Shown here: positions 22,963-35,450 of the stretch, in pieces | Numbering within the stretch: position 1 is the stretch's first letter | Layout of the letters: each line of letters begins with the position of its first letter | Assembly: GCA_024362935.1 (NCBI GenBank) | Contig: JANCRA010000060.1 | Coordinates: forward strand, 312,501 to 376,500 | Direction: 5' to 3' | DNA length: 64,000 nt | Origin: Setophaga petechia | Taxonomy: Eukaryota > Chordata > Aves > Passeriformes > Parulidae | The notes under the pieces: generated by a model | Databases searched by the model: none | What the model was told of the DNA's origin: nothing | Seen by the model: only the letters and a program-made list of their open reading frames with translations | Translations under genes and position numbers: made by a program

Positions 22963-25121
22963 TCACATTAATACTTGAAAGGAAGGCGTCTTAGACAACT
23001 TTCTTTTTCTTGTGTCAAAAAACTCTGCAGCCCTCTGTGCAACTTCTACAACACGATGGAAGTTGTTTAGTGAGCAGGAAGGTTTTCTCCTTGCGAGACA
23101 TAGTGAAAAAGCTATTTGCTCAGATGTAGGTATCAAGAAACACTTACTGCCGTGCACTGACAAGCTAATTGCTACACAGCACTGCGATTGTGTTAGCAGC
23201 TCTCAAAGTGCTAGAAAACAGTACTTTCCCACTCTCTTGCCTTTCCCTTCACATTAATACTTGAAAGGAAGGCGTCTTAGACAACTTTCTTTTTCTTGCT
23301 GCAAAACAGTCTGCAGCCCTCTGTGCAACCTGTACAGCACGATGGAAGTTGTTTAATGAGCAGGAACATTTTCTCCTAGTGAGAGATAGTGAAAAAGCTT
23401 TTTGCTTAGATGTAGGTTACCACAGGCAGTTACTGCAGTGCACTTCAAAGCTAATAGATGCACAACACTGGGATTGTGTGCCCAGCTTGCAAAGTGATAG
23501 AAAACAGTACCTTTCCACTCTTCCTGCCTTTTCCATGCACATTACTATTCGAATGGAAAGAATTTTAGACAACTTTCTTTGGCTTCTTGCAAAACACTCT
23601 GCACACCTGCCTGCAATCTCTAGAAGTCGATGGGAGATATTTTCTGAACTGGCTCAGTTTCTCTTTGCAAGACATGGGGAAAAAGCAATTTGCTTAGATA
23701 TAGGTGAAAAGAGGCACCTACTACAGTGCACTGCAAGCTAATTGCTGCACAACACGCAGATTGTGTAAGCAGGTTGCAAACTGATAGAAAACAGTACCTC
23801 TCCCTTCTCCTGCCTTTTCTATTCACATTTCTATTTGAATGCAAGGCGTTTTAGACAACTTTCTTTTGCTTCTTGCAAAACACTCTGCACACCTGCCTGC
23901 AATCTCTAGAACTCGATGGGAGATGTTTTCTGAACTGGCTCAGTTTCTCCTTGCGAGACATGGGGAAAAAGCAATTTGCTTAGATGCAGGTGAAAAGAGG
24001 CACCTACTACAGTGCACTGAAAAACTAATTGCTGCACAACTCTGGGATTGTGTAAGCAGCTTACAAACAGATAGAAAACAGCACCTTTCCACTCTCCTGC
24101 CTTTTCCATTCGCATTACTATTCGAATGGCAGCAGTTTTGGACAACTTTCTTTTGCTTCTTGCAAAACACTCTGCACACCTCCGTGCAACTTCTAGAAAA
24201 AATGAGAGTTGTTTTCTGAACTGGTACAGTTTCTCCTGAAGAGATATAATGCAAACGCTACTGGCTTAGATGTAGTAACAATAGGCAATTATTACAGTGC
24301 ACTGCAAAGTCAATCGTAGTATAACACTGGGATTGTGTGTCCAGCTTGCAAACTGGTAGAAAACAGTACCTATCCGCTCTCCTGCATTTTCCCTTTCCAG
24401 GAACATTCGAATTGATGGCTTTTTTGGACAAGTTACTTTTTCTTGTTGCAAAACCCTCTGCAGACCTGCCTGCAACCTCTAGAGCACGATGGGAGGTTTT
24501 TTGTGAACAGACACAGTTTCTCCTGGCGAGACATAATGAAAAAGCTTTTTGCTAAGGTGTAGCCGGCAGGAGACGCTAAAGACCAGGAGACGGAGCACTG
24601 TGCCTTTAAGCGCCGCTTCCGGGTGTCTGTCGGCCGTAGCTGTTCTCCGGAGCACGCCGCGATCTGCGTAACGACACCAGATTCTTCGCGCCAAGAAGCG
24701 TCTTCTCCTTCTCCGGGAAACAGAGACTGCGGCAGCTTCTGAACGGCGAACTACGAAGCGGCACAAAACTGGGATTGGGTAAGCAGCTTTCAAAGTGATA
24801 AAAAACAGTACTTTCCCACTCTCTTGCCTTTCCCTTCACAATAATACTTGAAAGGAAGGCGTCTTAGACAAGTTTCTTTTTCTTCTTACAGAACACACTG
24901 CAGCCCTCTGTGCAACTTCTAGAACACGATAGGAGATGTTTAGTGAGCAAGAAGGTTTTCTCCTTGCTAGACAGAGGGATAAAGCTATTTGCTTAGATGT
25001 AGGTGACAAGAAACACTTACTGCAGTGCACTGAAAATGTAACTGCTACACAGCACTGCGATTGTGTTAGCAGCCTGCAAAGTGCTAGAAAACAGTACTTT
25101 CCCACTCTCTTGCCTTTCCCT
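22963..25121 (+). repeat. Core block C4
   Basis: Full seven-monomer core at 2445 bp from C3. It starts the third 29-mer HOR. Confidence 0.93.
24561..24764 (+). promoter_or_regulatory. CpG-rich insert A4
   Basis: Copy of A1. The E2F-like core is at 24685-24694 and the donor GT at 24779. Confidence 0.6.
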
Positions 25122-25980
25122 TCACATTAATACTTGAAAGGAAGGCATCTTAGACAACTTTCTTTTTCTTCCTGCAAAACACACTGCAGCCCTCTGTGCA
25201 ACTTCTAGAACACGATAGGAAATGTTTAGTGAGCAGGAAGGTTTTCTCCTTGCGAGACATAGTGAAAAAGCTTTTTGCTTAGATGTAGGTGACAAGAAAC
25301 ACTTACTGCAGTGCACTGAACAGCTAACTGCTACACAGCACTAGGACTGTGTTAGCAGCGTGCAAAGTGCTAGAAAACAGTACTTTCCCACTCTCTTGCC
25401 TTTCCCTTCACATTAATACTTGAAAGGAAGGCATCTTAGACAACTTTCTTTTTCTTGCTGCAAAACACACTGCAGACCTCTGTGCAACTTCTAGAACACG
25501 ATAGGAAATGTTTAGTGAGCAGGAAGGTTTTCTCCTTGCGAGACATAGTGAAAAAGCTTTTTGCTTAGATGTAGGTGACAAGAAACACTTACTGCAGTGC
25601 ACTGAGCAGCTAACTGCTACACAGCACTAGGATTGTGTTAGCAGCTTGCAAAGTGCTAGAAAACAGTACCTTTCCACTCTCCTGCCTTTCCATTCACATT
25701 AATACTTGAAAGGAAGGCGTCTTAGACAACTTTCTTTTTCTTGTTGCAAAACCCTCTGCAGCCCTCTGTGCAACTTCTAGAACACGATAGGAGATGTTTA
25801 GTGAGGAGGAACGTTTTCTCCTTGCGAGACATAGTGAAAAAGCTATTTGCTTAGATGGAGGTGACAAGAAACACTTACTGCAGTGCACTGACAAGCTAAT
25901 TGCTACACAACACTGGGATGGTGTAAGCAGCTTGCAAAGTGATAGAAAACAGTACCTTTCCACTCTCCTGCCTTTTCCAT
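25122..25980 (+). repeat. Ordinary monomers after C4 (3 copies)
   Basis: Same three monomers as after C1 and C2. Confidence 0.9.
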
Positions 25981-27579
25981 TTATATTAATACTCGAAAGG
26001 AAGCAATTTTGGACAACAGTCGTTTGCTTCTTGGAAAGCACTCTGCAGCCTTGCGTGCAACCTCTAGAACAAGATGGAAGATGTTTTCTGAACAGACACA
26101 CTTTCTCATTAAGAGATATAGTAAAAAAGCTTTTTGCTTAGATGTATGTGACAATAGGCACTTGCGAGAGTGCACTACAAGTGTAATCTCTGCACAAGAC
26201 TGGGATTGTGTGCCCAGCTTGCAAACTGATATGAAACAGTACTTTTCCACTCTCTTGCCTTTCCTTTCACATTAATACTGGAAAGGAAGGCGTTTTGGAC
26301 AACTTTTGTTTTCTTGTTGCAGAACACTCTGCAGAGCTGCGTGCAACCTCAGGAACAGGAAGGAAGATGTTTTCTGAACTGGGACACTCTCTCCCTGCAG
26401 GATACATTGAAAAACTTGTTTGCTGAGATGTAGGTGGCAAGAGGAACTTACCACAGTGCAGTGCAAAGGTAAAGGCTGCACAACACAAGCATTTTGTAAG
26501 CAGTTTGCAAACTGAGCGATAACAGTACCTTTCCACTCTGCTGCATTTTCCTTTCCCAGTACAATACGAATTTTAGGGGGTTTGAAAAACTTTCTTTTAC
26601 TTCTTGTGAAACACTCTGCAGACCTTCTTGTACCCTTTTTAAAACGATGGGAGCTGTTTTCTGAACAGGCAAAGTTTTTCCTTAGGAGATACAATGAAAA
26701 AGCTCTTTGCTTAGATGTAGGTGACTAGAGGCACTTGCTAGAGTGCACTGCAAGTGTAATCTCTGCACAAGACTGGGATTGTGTACCCAGCTTGCAAACT
26801 GATATGAAACAGTACTTTTCCACTCTCTTGCCTTTCCTTTCACATTAATACTGGAATGGAAGGCGTTTTGGACAACTTTTGTTTTCTTGTTGCAGAACAC
26901 TCTGCAGAGCTGCGTGCGACCTCTAGAACACGATGGAAGATGTTTTCTGAACTGGGACACTCTCTTCCTGCGGGATACAGTGAAAACCCTATTTGCTGAG
27001 ATGTAGGTGGCAAGAGGAACTTACTACAGTGCACTGCAAAAGTAAAAGCTGCACAACACTGGCATTTTGTAAGCAGCTTGCAAACTGAGAGAAAACAGTA
27101 CCTTTCCACTCTCCTGCCTTTTCCATTCCCAGTTACATTCCAATGTTAGCAGTTTTGGACAACTTTCTTTCTCTTCTTGCAAAACAATCTGCAGACGTGT
27201 GTGCAAGCTCTAGGACTCGAAGAGAGATGTTTTCTGAACAGGAACATTTTTCTCCTTGCGAGACATAGTGAAAAAGCTTTTTGCTTAGATATAGGTGACA
27301 AGACGCACTATCTAGAGTGCACTGCAAAGCCAATTGCTGCACAACACTGGCATTGTGTAAGCAGCTTGCAGTCTGAGAGAAAAAAGTATCTTTCCGCTCT
27401 CCTGCCTTTTCCAGTTCCAGGAACATTCGGATGGGTGGCGTTTTGGACAAGTTTCTTTTTCTTGTTGCTAAACGCTCTGCAGACCTGCGTGCAACCTCTA
27501 CAACAGGAGGGGAGATATTTTCTGAACAGACACAGTTTCTCCTTGCGACACATAGTGCAAAAGCCTTTTGCTAACATGT

Positions 27580-27793
27580 AGCCGGCAGGGGACGCTACAG
27601 ACCAGGTAACGAAGCACTGCAAAGTTAAAAGCCGCTGCCGGGCGTCTTCGGCACTAGCTGTGCTCCGAAGCACACCGCGACCCGCCCACAGCCCTTAAAC
27701 GGGAACCGTGCTTTTCGCGCCAAAAAAAACCGTCTTCTCCACCGGGACACAGAGACTGCGGCAGCATCTGAGCGGCGAACAACGTGCCCGCAC
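27580..27793 (+). promoter_or_regulatory. CpG-rich insert B3
   Basis: Copy of B1. The CTCF-like string is at 27579-27597 and the donor GT at 27808. Confidence 0.6.
27712..27725. promoter_or_regulatory. E2F-type dyad in B3
   Basis: TTTTCGCGCCAAAA, unchanged from B1 and B2. Confidence 0.5.
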
Positions 27794-30146
27794 AACACTG
27801 GGATCGGGTAAGCAGCTTGCAAACTGGTAGAACACAGTACCTATCAACTCTCCTGCCTTCTCCATTCCCAGTAACTTTCAAATTGAATGCGTTTGGCACA
27901 ATGTTCGTTTTCGTGTTGCAGTACACTCTGCAGACCTGCGTGCGACCTCAGGGACACGATGGAAGATGTTTTTTAAACTGGAACACTCTCTCCCTGCGGG
28001 ATACAGTGAAAAACCTTTTTGCTTAGATATAGGTGAGTAGAGGCACTTGCTACAGTGCACTGCAAAGGTAATGGCTGCACAACACTTGCCTTGTGTGCAC
28101 AGTTTCTAAACTGATAGAACACAGTACACCTGCACTCTCCTGCATTTTCCTTTCCCAGTGAAATTCGAATCGAAGGGGTTTGGACAACTTTCCTTTACTT
28201 CTTGCAAAACACTCTGCAGACCTTCTTGTACCTTCTAAAACACCACGGGATATGTTTTCTAAACAGACACACTTTCTCCTTAAGAGATATAGTACAAAAG
28301 CTTTTTGCTTAGATGCAAGTGACAATAGGCACTTGCTACAGTGCACTGCAAATGTAATGGCTGCACAAAACTGGCATTTTGTAAGCAGCTTGCAAACTGA
28401 GAGAAAACTGTACCTTTCCACTCTCCTGCATTTTCCTTTCCCAGTACAATTTGAATCGAAGGTGTTTGGGACAACTTTCTTTTACTTCTTGCAAAACACT
28501 CTGCAGACATTCTTGTACCCTTTAAAAAACCATGGGAGCTGTTTTCTCAACAGGCAAAGTTTCTCTTTAGGAGATACAGTTAAAAAGCTATTTGCTTAAA
28601 CGTAGGTTACTCTAGGATCTTGCTACAGTGCACTGCAAAGGTAATGGCTGCACAACACTTGCATTGTGGCACAGTTTGCAAACTGATAGAAAACAGTACT
28701 CCGGCACTCCCCTGGATTTTCCTTTCCCAGTGAAATTCGAATCGAAGGGGTTTTGGACAACTTCCTTTTACTTCTTGCAAAACACTCTGCAGACCTACTT
28801 GTACATTCTAAAACATCATGGGAGATGTTTTCTGAGAAGGCAGAGTTTCACCTTGCAAGATATTGTGAAAAAGGAATTTGCTTAGATGTAGGTGACAATA
28901 GGCACTTGCTAGAGTGCACTGCAAATGTAATGGCTGCACAACACTGGCATTTTGTAAGCAGCTTGCAAACTGAGAGATAACAGGACCTTTCCACTCTGCT
29001 GCATTTTCCTTTCCCAGTACAATTCGAATTTTAGGGGTTTTGGACAACTTTCTTTTACTTCTTGCAAAACACTCTTGTACCCTTTTCCAAACGATGGGAG
29101 CTGTTTTCTCAACAGGCAATGTTTCTCCTTGCAAGACATTGTGAAAAAGCTATTTGCTTAGATATAGGTGTCTAGAGGCACTTGCTACAGTGCACTGCAA
29201 AGGTAATGGCTGCACAACACTTGCATTGTGGCACAGTTTGCAAACTGATAGAAAACAGTACCTTTCCACTCTCCTGCATTTTCCTTTCCCAGTACAATTT
29301 GAATCGATGGGCTTTTGGACAACTTTCTATTACTTCTTGCAAAACACTCTGCAGACCTTCTTGTACCCTTTTCATAAAACATGGGAGATATTTTCTCAGC
29401 AGGCAGAGTTGCTCCTTGCAAGACATTGTGAAAAAGGAATTTGTCTAGATGTAGGTGACAGTAGGCACTTGCTAGAGTGCACTGCAAATGTAATGTCTGC
29501 ACAAAACTGGGATTGTGTACCCAGCTTGCAAACTGATATGAAACAGTACTTTTCCACTCTCGTGCCTTTCCTTTCACATTAATCCTCGAAAGGAAGGCGT
29601 TTTGGACAACTTTCCTTTTCTTGTTGCAGAACACTCTGCTGACCTGCGTGCGACCTCTAGAACAAGATGGAAGATGTTTTCTGAACTGGGACACTCTCTT
29701 CCTGCGGGATACAGTGAAAAACCTATTTGCTTACATGTAGGTGGCAAGAGGAACATACTACAGTGCACTGCAAAGGTAAAAGTTGCAAAACACTGGCATT
29801 TTGTATGCAGCTTACAAACTGAGAGATAACAGTACCTTTCCACTCTACTGCATTTTCCTTTCCCAGGACAATTCCAATTTTAGGGGGTTTGAAAAACTTT
29901 CTTTTACTTCTTGCGAAACACTCTGCAGACCTTCTTGTACCCTTTTAAAAACGATGGGAGCTGTTTTCTCAACAGGCAAAGTTTCTCCTTAGGAAATACA
30001 GTGAAAAAGCTATTTGCTTAGATGTGGGTGACTAGAGGCACTTGCTAGAGTGCACTACAAGTGTAATCTCTGCACAAGACTGGGATTGTGTGCCCAGCTT
30101 GCAAACTGATATGAAACAGTACTTTTCCACTCTCTTGCCTTTCCAC

Positions 30147-33100
30147 TCACATTAATACTGGAAAGGAAGGCGTTTTGGACAACTTTCTTTTTCTTGTTGC
30201 AAAACCCACTGCAGCCCTCTGTGCAACTTCTAGAACACGATAGGAGATGTTTAGTGAGGAGGAACGTTTTGTCCTTGCGAGACATAGTGAAAAAGCTATT
30301 TGCTTAGATGTAGGTGACAAGAAACACTTACTGCAGTGCACTGACAAGCTAATTGCTACACAACACGGGGATGGTGTAAGCAGCTTGCAAAGTGATAGAA
30401 AACAGTACCTTTCCACTCTCCTGCCTTTCCATTCACATTAATACTTGAAAGGAAGGCGTCTTAGACAACTTTCTTTTTCTTGTTGCAAAACCCTCTGCAG
30501 CCCTCTGTGCAACTTCTAGAACACGATAGGAGATGTTTAGTGAGGAGGAACGTTTTCCCCTTGCGAGACATAGTGAAAAAGCTATTTGCTTAGATGTAGG
30601 TGACAAGAAACACTTACTGCAGTGCACTGACAAGGTAATTGCTACACAACACGGGGATGGTGTAAGCAGCTTGCAAAGTGATAGAAAACAGTACCTTTCC
30701 ACTCTCCTGCCTTTCCACTCACATTAATACTTGAAAGGAAGGCGTCTTAGACGACTTTCTTTTTCTTGTTGCAAAACCCTCTGCAGCCCTCTGTGCAACT
30801 TCTAGAACACGATAGGAGATGTTTAGTGAGGAGGAACGTTTTCTCCTTGCGAGACATAGTGAAAAAGATATTTGCTTACATGTAGGTGACAAGAAACACT
30901 TACTGCAGTGCACTGACAAGCTAATTGCTACACAACACTGGGATGGTGTAAGCAGCTTGCAAAGTGATAGAAAACAGTACCTTTCCACTCTCCTGCCTTT
31001 CCACTCACATTAATACTTGAAAGGAAGGCGTCTTAGACAACTTTCTTTTTCTTGTTGCAAAACCCTCTGCAGCCCTCTGTGCAACTTCTAGAACACGATA
31101 GGAAATGTTTAGTGAGCAGGAAGGTTTTCTCCTTGCGAGACATAGTGAAAAAGCTATTTGCTTAGATGTAGGTGACAAGAAACACTTACTGCAGTGCACT
31201 GACAAGCTAATTGCTACACAACACGGGGATGGTGTAAGCAGCTTGCAAAGTGATAGAAAACAGTACCTTTCCACTCTCCTGCCTTTCCATTCACATTAAT
31301 ACTTGAAAGGAAGGCATCTTAGACAACTTTCTTTTTCTTGTTACAGAACACACTGCAGCCCTCAGTGCAACTTCTAGAACACGATAGGAGATGTTTAGTG
31401 AGCAAGAAGGTTTTCTCCTTGCGAGACATAGTGAAAAAGCTATTTGCTTAGATGTAGGTGACAAGAAACACTTACTGCAGTGCACTGAAAATGTAACTGC
31501 TACACAGCACTGCGATTGTGTTAGCAGCCTGCAAAGTGCTAGAAAACAGTACTTTCCCACTCTCTTGCCTTTCCCTTCACATTAATACTTGAAAGGAAGG
31601 CATCTTAGGCAACTTCTTTTTCTTGCTGCAAAACACACTGCAGCCCTCTGTGCAACTTCTAGAACACGATAGGAAATGTTTAGTGAGCAGGAAGGTTTTC
31701 TCCTTGCGAGACATAGTGAAAAAGCTATTTGCTTAGATGTAGGTGACAAGAAACACTTACTGCAGTGCACTGAAAAGCTAACTGCTACACAGCACTGCGA
31801 TTGTGTTAGCAGCCTGCAAAGTGCTAGAAAACAGTACTTTCCCACTCTCTTGCCTTTCCCTTCACATTAATACTTGAAAGGAAGGCATCTTAGACAACTT
31901 TCTTTTTCTTGTGTCAAAAAACTCTGCAGCCCTCTCTGCAACATCTACAACACGATGGAAGTTGTTTAGTGAGCAGGAAGGTTTTCTCCTTGCGAGACAT
32001 AGTGAAAAAGCTTTTTGCTTAGATGTAGGTGACAAGAAACACTTACTGCAGTGCACTGAACAGCTAACTGCTACACAGCACTAGGACTGTGTTAGCAGCG
32101 TGCAAAGTGCTAGAAAACAGTACTTTCCCACTCTCTTGCCTTTCCCTTCACATTAATACTTGAAAGGAAGGCATCTTAGACAACTTTCTTTTTCTTGCTG
32201 CAAAACACACTGCAGACCTCTGTGCAACTTCTAGAACACGATAGGAAATGTTTAGTGAGCAGGAAGGTTTTCTCCTTGCGAGACATAGTGAAAAAGCTTT
32301 TTGCTTAGATGTAGGTGACAAGAAACACTTACTGCAGTGCACTGAGCAGCTAACTGCTACACAGCAGTAGGATTGTGTTAGCGGCTTGCAAAGTGCTAGA
32401 AAACAGTACTTTCCCACTCTCTTGCCTTTCCCTTCACATTAATACTTGAAAGCAAGGCGTCTTAGACAACTTTCTTTTACATTTTGCAAAACACACTGCA
32501 GCCCTCTGTGCAACTTCTACAACACGATGGAAGTTGTTTAGTGAGAAGCAACGTTTTCCCCTTGCGAGACAAAGTGAAAAAGCTATTTGCTCAGATGTAG
32601 GTATCAAGAAACACTTACTGCAGTGCACTGACAAGCTTATTGCTACACAGAGCTGCGATTGTGTTAGCAGCTTGCAAAGTGCTAGAAAACAGTACTTTCC
32701 CACTCTCTTGCCTTTCCCTTCACATTAATACTTGAAAGGAAGGCATCTTAGACAACTTTCTTTTTCTTGTTACAGAACACACTGCAGCCCTCTGTGAAAC
32801 TTCTAGAACACGATAAGAGATGTTTAGTGAGCAAGAAGGTTTTCTCCTTGCGAGACATAGTGAAAAAGCTATTTGCTTAGATGTAGGTGACAAGAAACAC
32901 TTACTGCAGTGCACTGAAATGCTAACTGCTACACAGCACTGCGATTGTGTTAGCAGCCTGCAAAGTGCTAGAAAACTGTACTTTCCAACTCTCTTGCCTT
33001 TCCATTCACATTAATACTTGAAAGGAAGGCATCTTAGACAACTTTCTTTTTCTTGTTACAGAACACACTGCAGCCCTCAGTGCAACTTCTAGAACACGAT

Positions 33101-33291
33101 AGGAGATGTTTAGTGAGCAAGAAGGTTTTCTCCTTGCGAGACATAGTGAAAAAGCTATTTGCTTAGATGTAGGTGAGAAGAAACACTTACTGCAGTGCAC
33201 TGAAAAACTAACTGCTACACAGCTCTGCGATTGTGTTAGCAGCCTGCAAAGTGCTAGAAAACAGTACTTTCCCACTCTCTTGCCTTTCCCT
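30147..33291 (+). repeat. Ordinary monomer run after D3 (11 monomers)
   Basis: Five post-D monomers (30147, 30433, 30719, 31005, 31291) are followed by P1-P6 (31577, 31862, 32148, 32434, 32720, 33006). The stretch 31144-33291 is collinear with 1-2148 at an offset of 31143 bp. The C4-to-C5 distance of 10329 bp is therefore the 29-mer HOR plus six monomers minus one base. Confidence 0.88.
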
Positions 33292-35450
33292 TCACATTAA
33301 TACTTGAAAGGAAGGCGTCTTAGACAACTTTCTTTTTCTTGTGTCAAAAAACTCTGCAGCCCTCTGTGCAACTTCTACAACACGATGGAAGTTGTTTAGT
33401 GAGCAGGAAGGTTTTCTCCTTGCGAGACATAGTGAAAAAGCTATTTGCTCAGATGTAGGTATCAAGAAACACTTACTGCCGTGCACTGACAAGCTAATTG
33501 CTACACAGCACTGCGATTGTGTTAGCAGCTCTCAAAGTGCTAGAAAACAGTACTTTCCCACTCTCTTGCCTTTCCCTTCACATTAATACTTGAAAGGAAG
33601 GCGTCTTAGACAACTTTCTTTTTCTTGCTGCAAAACAGTCTGCAGCCCTCTGTGCAACCTGTACAGCACGATGGAAGTTGTTTAATGAGCAGGAACATTT
33701 TCTCCTAGTGAGAGATAGTGAAAAAGCTTTTTGCTTAGATGTAGGTTACCACAGGCAGTTACTGCAGTGCACTTCAAAGCTAATAGATGCACAACACTGG
33801 GATTGTGTGCCCAGCTTGCAAAGTGATAGAAAACAGTACCTTTCCACTCTTCCTGCCTTTTCCATGCACATTACTATTCGAATGGAAAGAATTTTAGACA
33901 ACTTTCTTTGGCTTCTTGCAAAACACTCTGCACACCTGCCTGCAATCTCTAGAAGTCGATGGGAGATATTTTCTGAACTGGCTCAGTTTCTCTTTGCAAG
34001 ACATGGGGAAAAAGCAATTTGCTTAGATATAGGTGAAAAGAGGCACCTACTACAGTGCACTGCAAGCTAATTGCTGCACAACACGCAGATTGTGTAAGCA
34101 GGTTGCAAACTGATAGAAAACAGTACCTCTCCCTTCTCCTGCCTTTTCTATTCACATTTCTATTTGAATGCAAGGCGTTTTAGACAACTTTCTTTTGCTT
34201 CTTGCAAAACACTCTGCACACCTGCCTGCAATCTCTAGAACTCGATGGGAGATGTTTTCTGAACTGGCTCAGTTTCTCCTTGCGAGACATGGGGAAAAAG
34301 CAATTTGCTTAGATGCAGGTGAAAAGAGGCACCTACTACAGTGCACTGAAAAACTAATTGCTGCACAACTCTGGGATTGTGTAAGCAGCTTACAAACAGA
34401 TAGAAAACAGCACCTTTCCACTCTCCTGCCTTTTCCATTCGCATTACTATTCGAATGGCAGCAGTTTTGGACAACTTTCTTTTGCTTCTTGCAAAACACT
34501 CTGCACACCTCCGTGCAACTTCTAGAAAAAATGAGAGTTGTTTTCTGAACTGGTACAGTTTCTCCTGAAGAGATATAATGCAAACGCTACTGGCTTAGAT
34601 GTAGTAACAATAGGCAATTATTACAGTGCACTGCAAAGTCAATCGTAGTATAACACTGGGATTGTGTGTCCAGCTTGCAAACTGGTAGAAAACAGTACCT
34701 ATCCGCTCTCCTGCATTTTCCCTTTCCAGGAACATTCGAATTGATGGCTTTTTTGGACAAGTTACTTTTTCTTGTTGCAAAACCCTCTGCAGACCTGCCT
34801 GCAACCTCTAGAGCACGATGGGAGGTTTTTTGTGAACAGACACAGTTTCTCCTGGCGAGACATAATGAAAAAGCTTTTTGCTAAGGTGTAGCCGGCAGGA
34901 GACGCTAAAGACCAGGAGACGGAGCACTGTGCCTTTAAGCGCCGCTTCCGGGTGTCTGTCGGCCGTAGCTGTTCTCCGGAGCACGCCGCGATCTGCGTAA
35001 CGACACCAGATTCTTCGCGCCAAGAAGCGTCTTCTCCTTCTCCGGGAAACAGAGACTGCGGCAGCTTCTGAACGGCGAACTACGAAGCGGCACAAAACTG
35101 GGATTGGGTAAGCAGCTTTCAAAGTGATAAAAAACAGTACTTTCCCACTCTCTTGCCTTTCCCTTCACAATAATACTTGAAAGGAAGGCGTCTTAGACAA
35201 GTTTCTTTTTCTTCTTACAGAACACACTGCAGCCCTCTGTGCAACTTCTAGAACACGATAGGAGATGTTTAGTGAGCAAGAAGGTTTTCTCCTTGCTAGA
35301 CAGAGGGATAAAGCTATTTGCTTAGATGTAGGTGACAAGAAACACTTACTGCAGGGCACTGAAAATGTAACTGCTACACAGCACTGCGATTGTGTTACCA
35401 GCCTGCAAAGAGCTAGAAAACAGTACTTTCCCACTCTCTTGCCTTTCCAT
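33292..35450 (+). repeat. Core block C5
   Basis: Full core. Its seventh monomer has private changes ctgcagggcac and aagagctag near 35354 and 35411; the former is also in C6. Confidence 0.93.
34890..35093 (+). promoter_or_regulatory. CpG-rich insert A5
   Basis: Copy of A1. The E2F-like core is at 35014-35023 and the donor GT at 35108. Confidence 0.6.

Larger units (their letters stand above)
25981..30146 (+). repeat. Diverged monomer block D3
   Basis: Copy of D1 shifted by 20814 bp and of D2 by 12200 bp. It has G at 28912 where D1 (8098) and D2 have C. It agrees with D1 against D2 at 29869 and 29875, and with D2 against D1 at 29191 and 29422. Confidence 0.9.
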
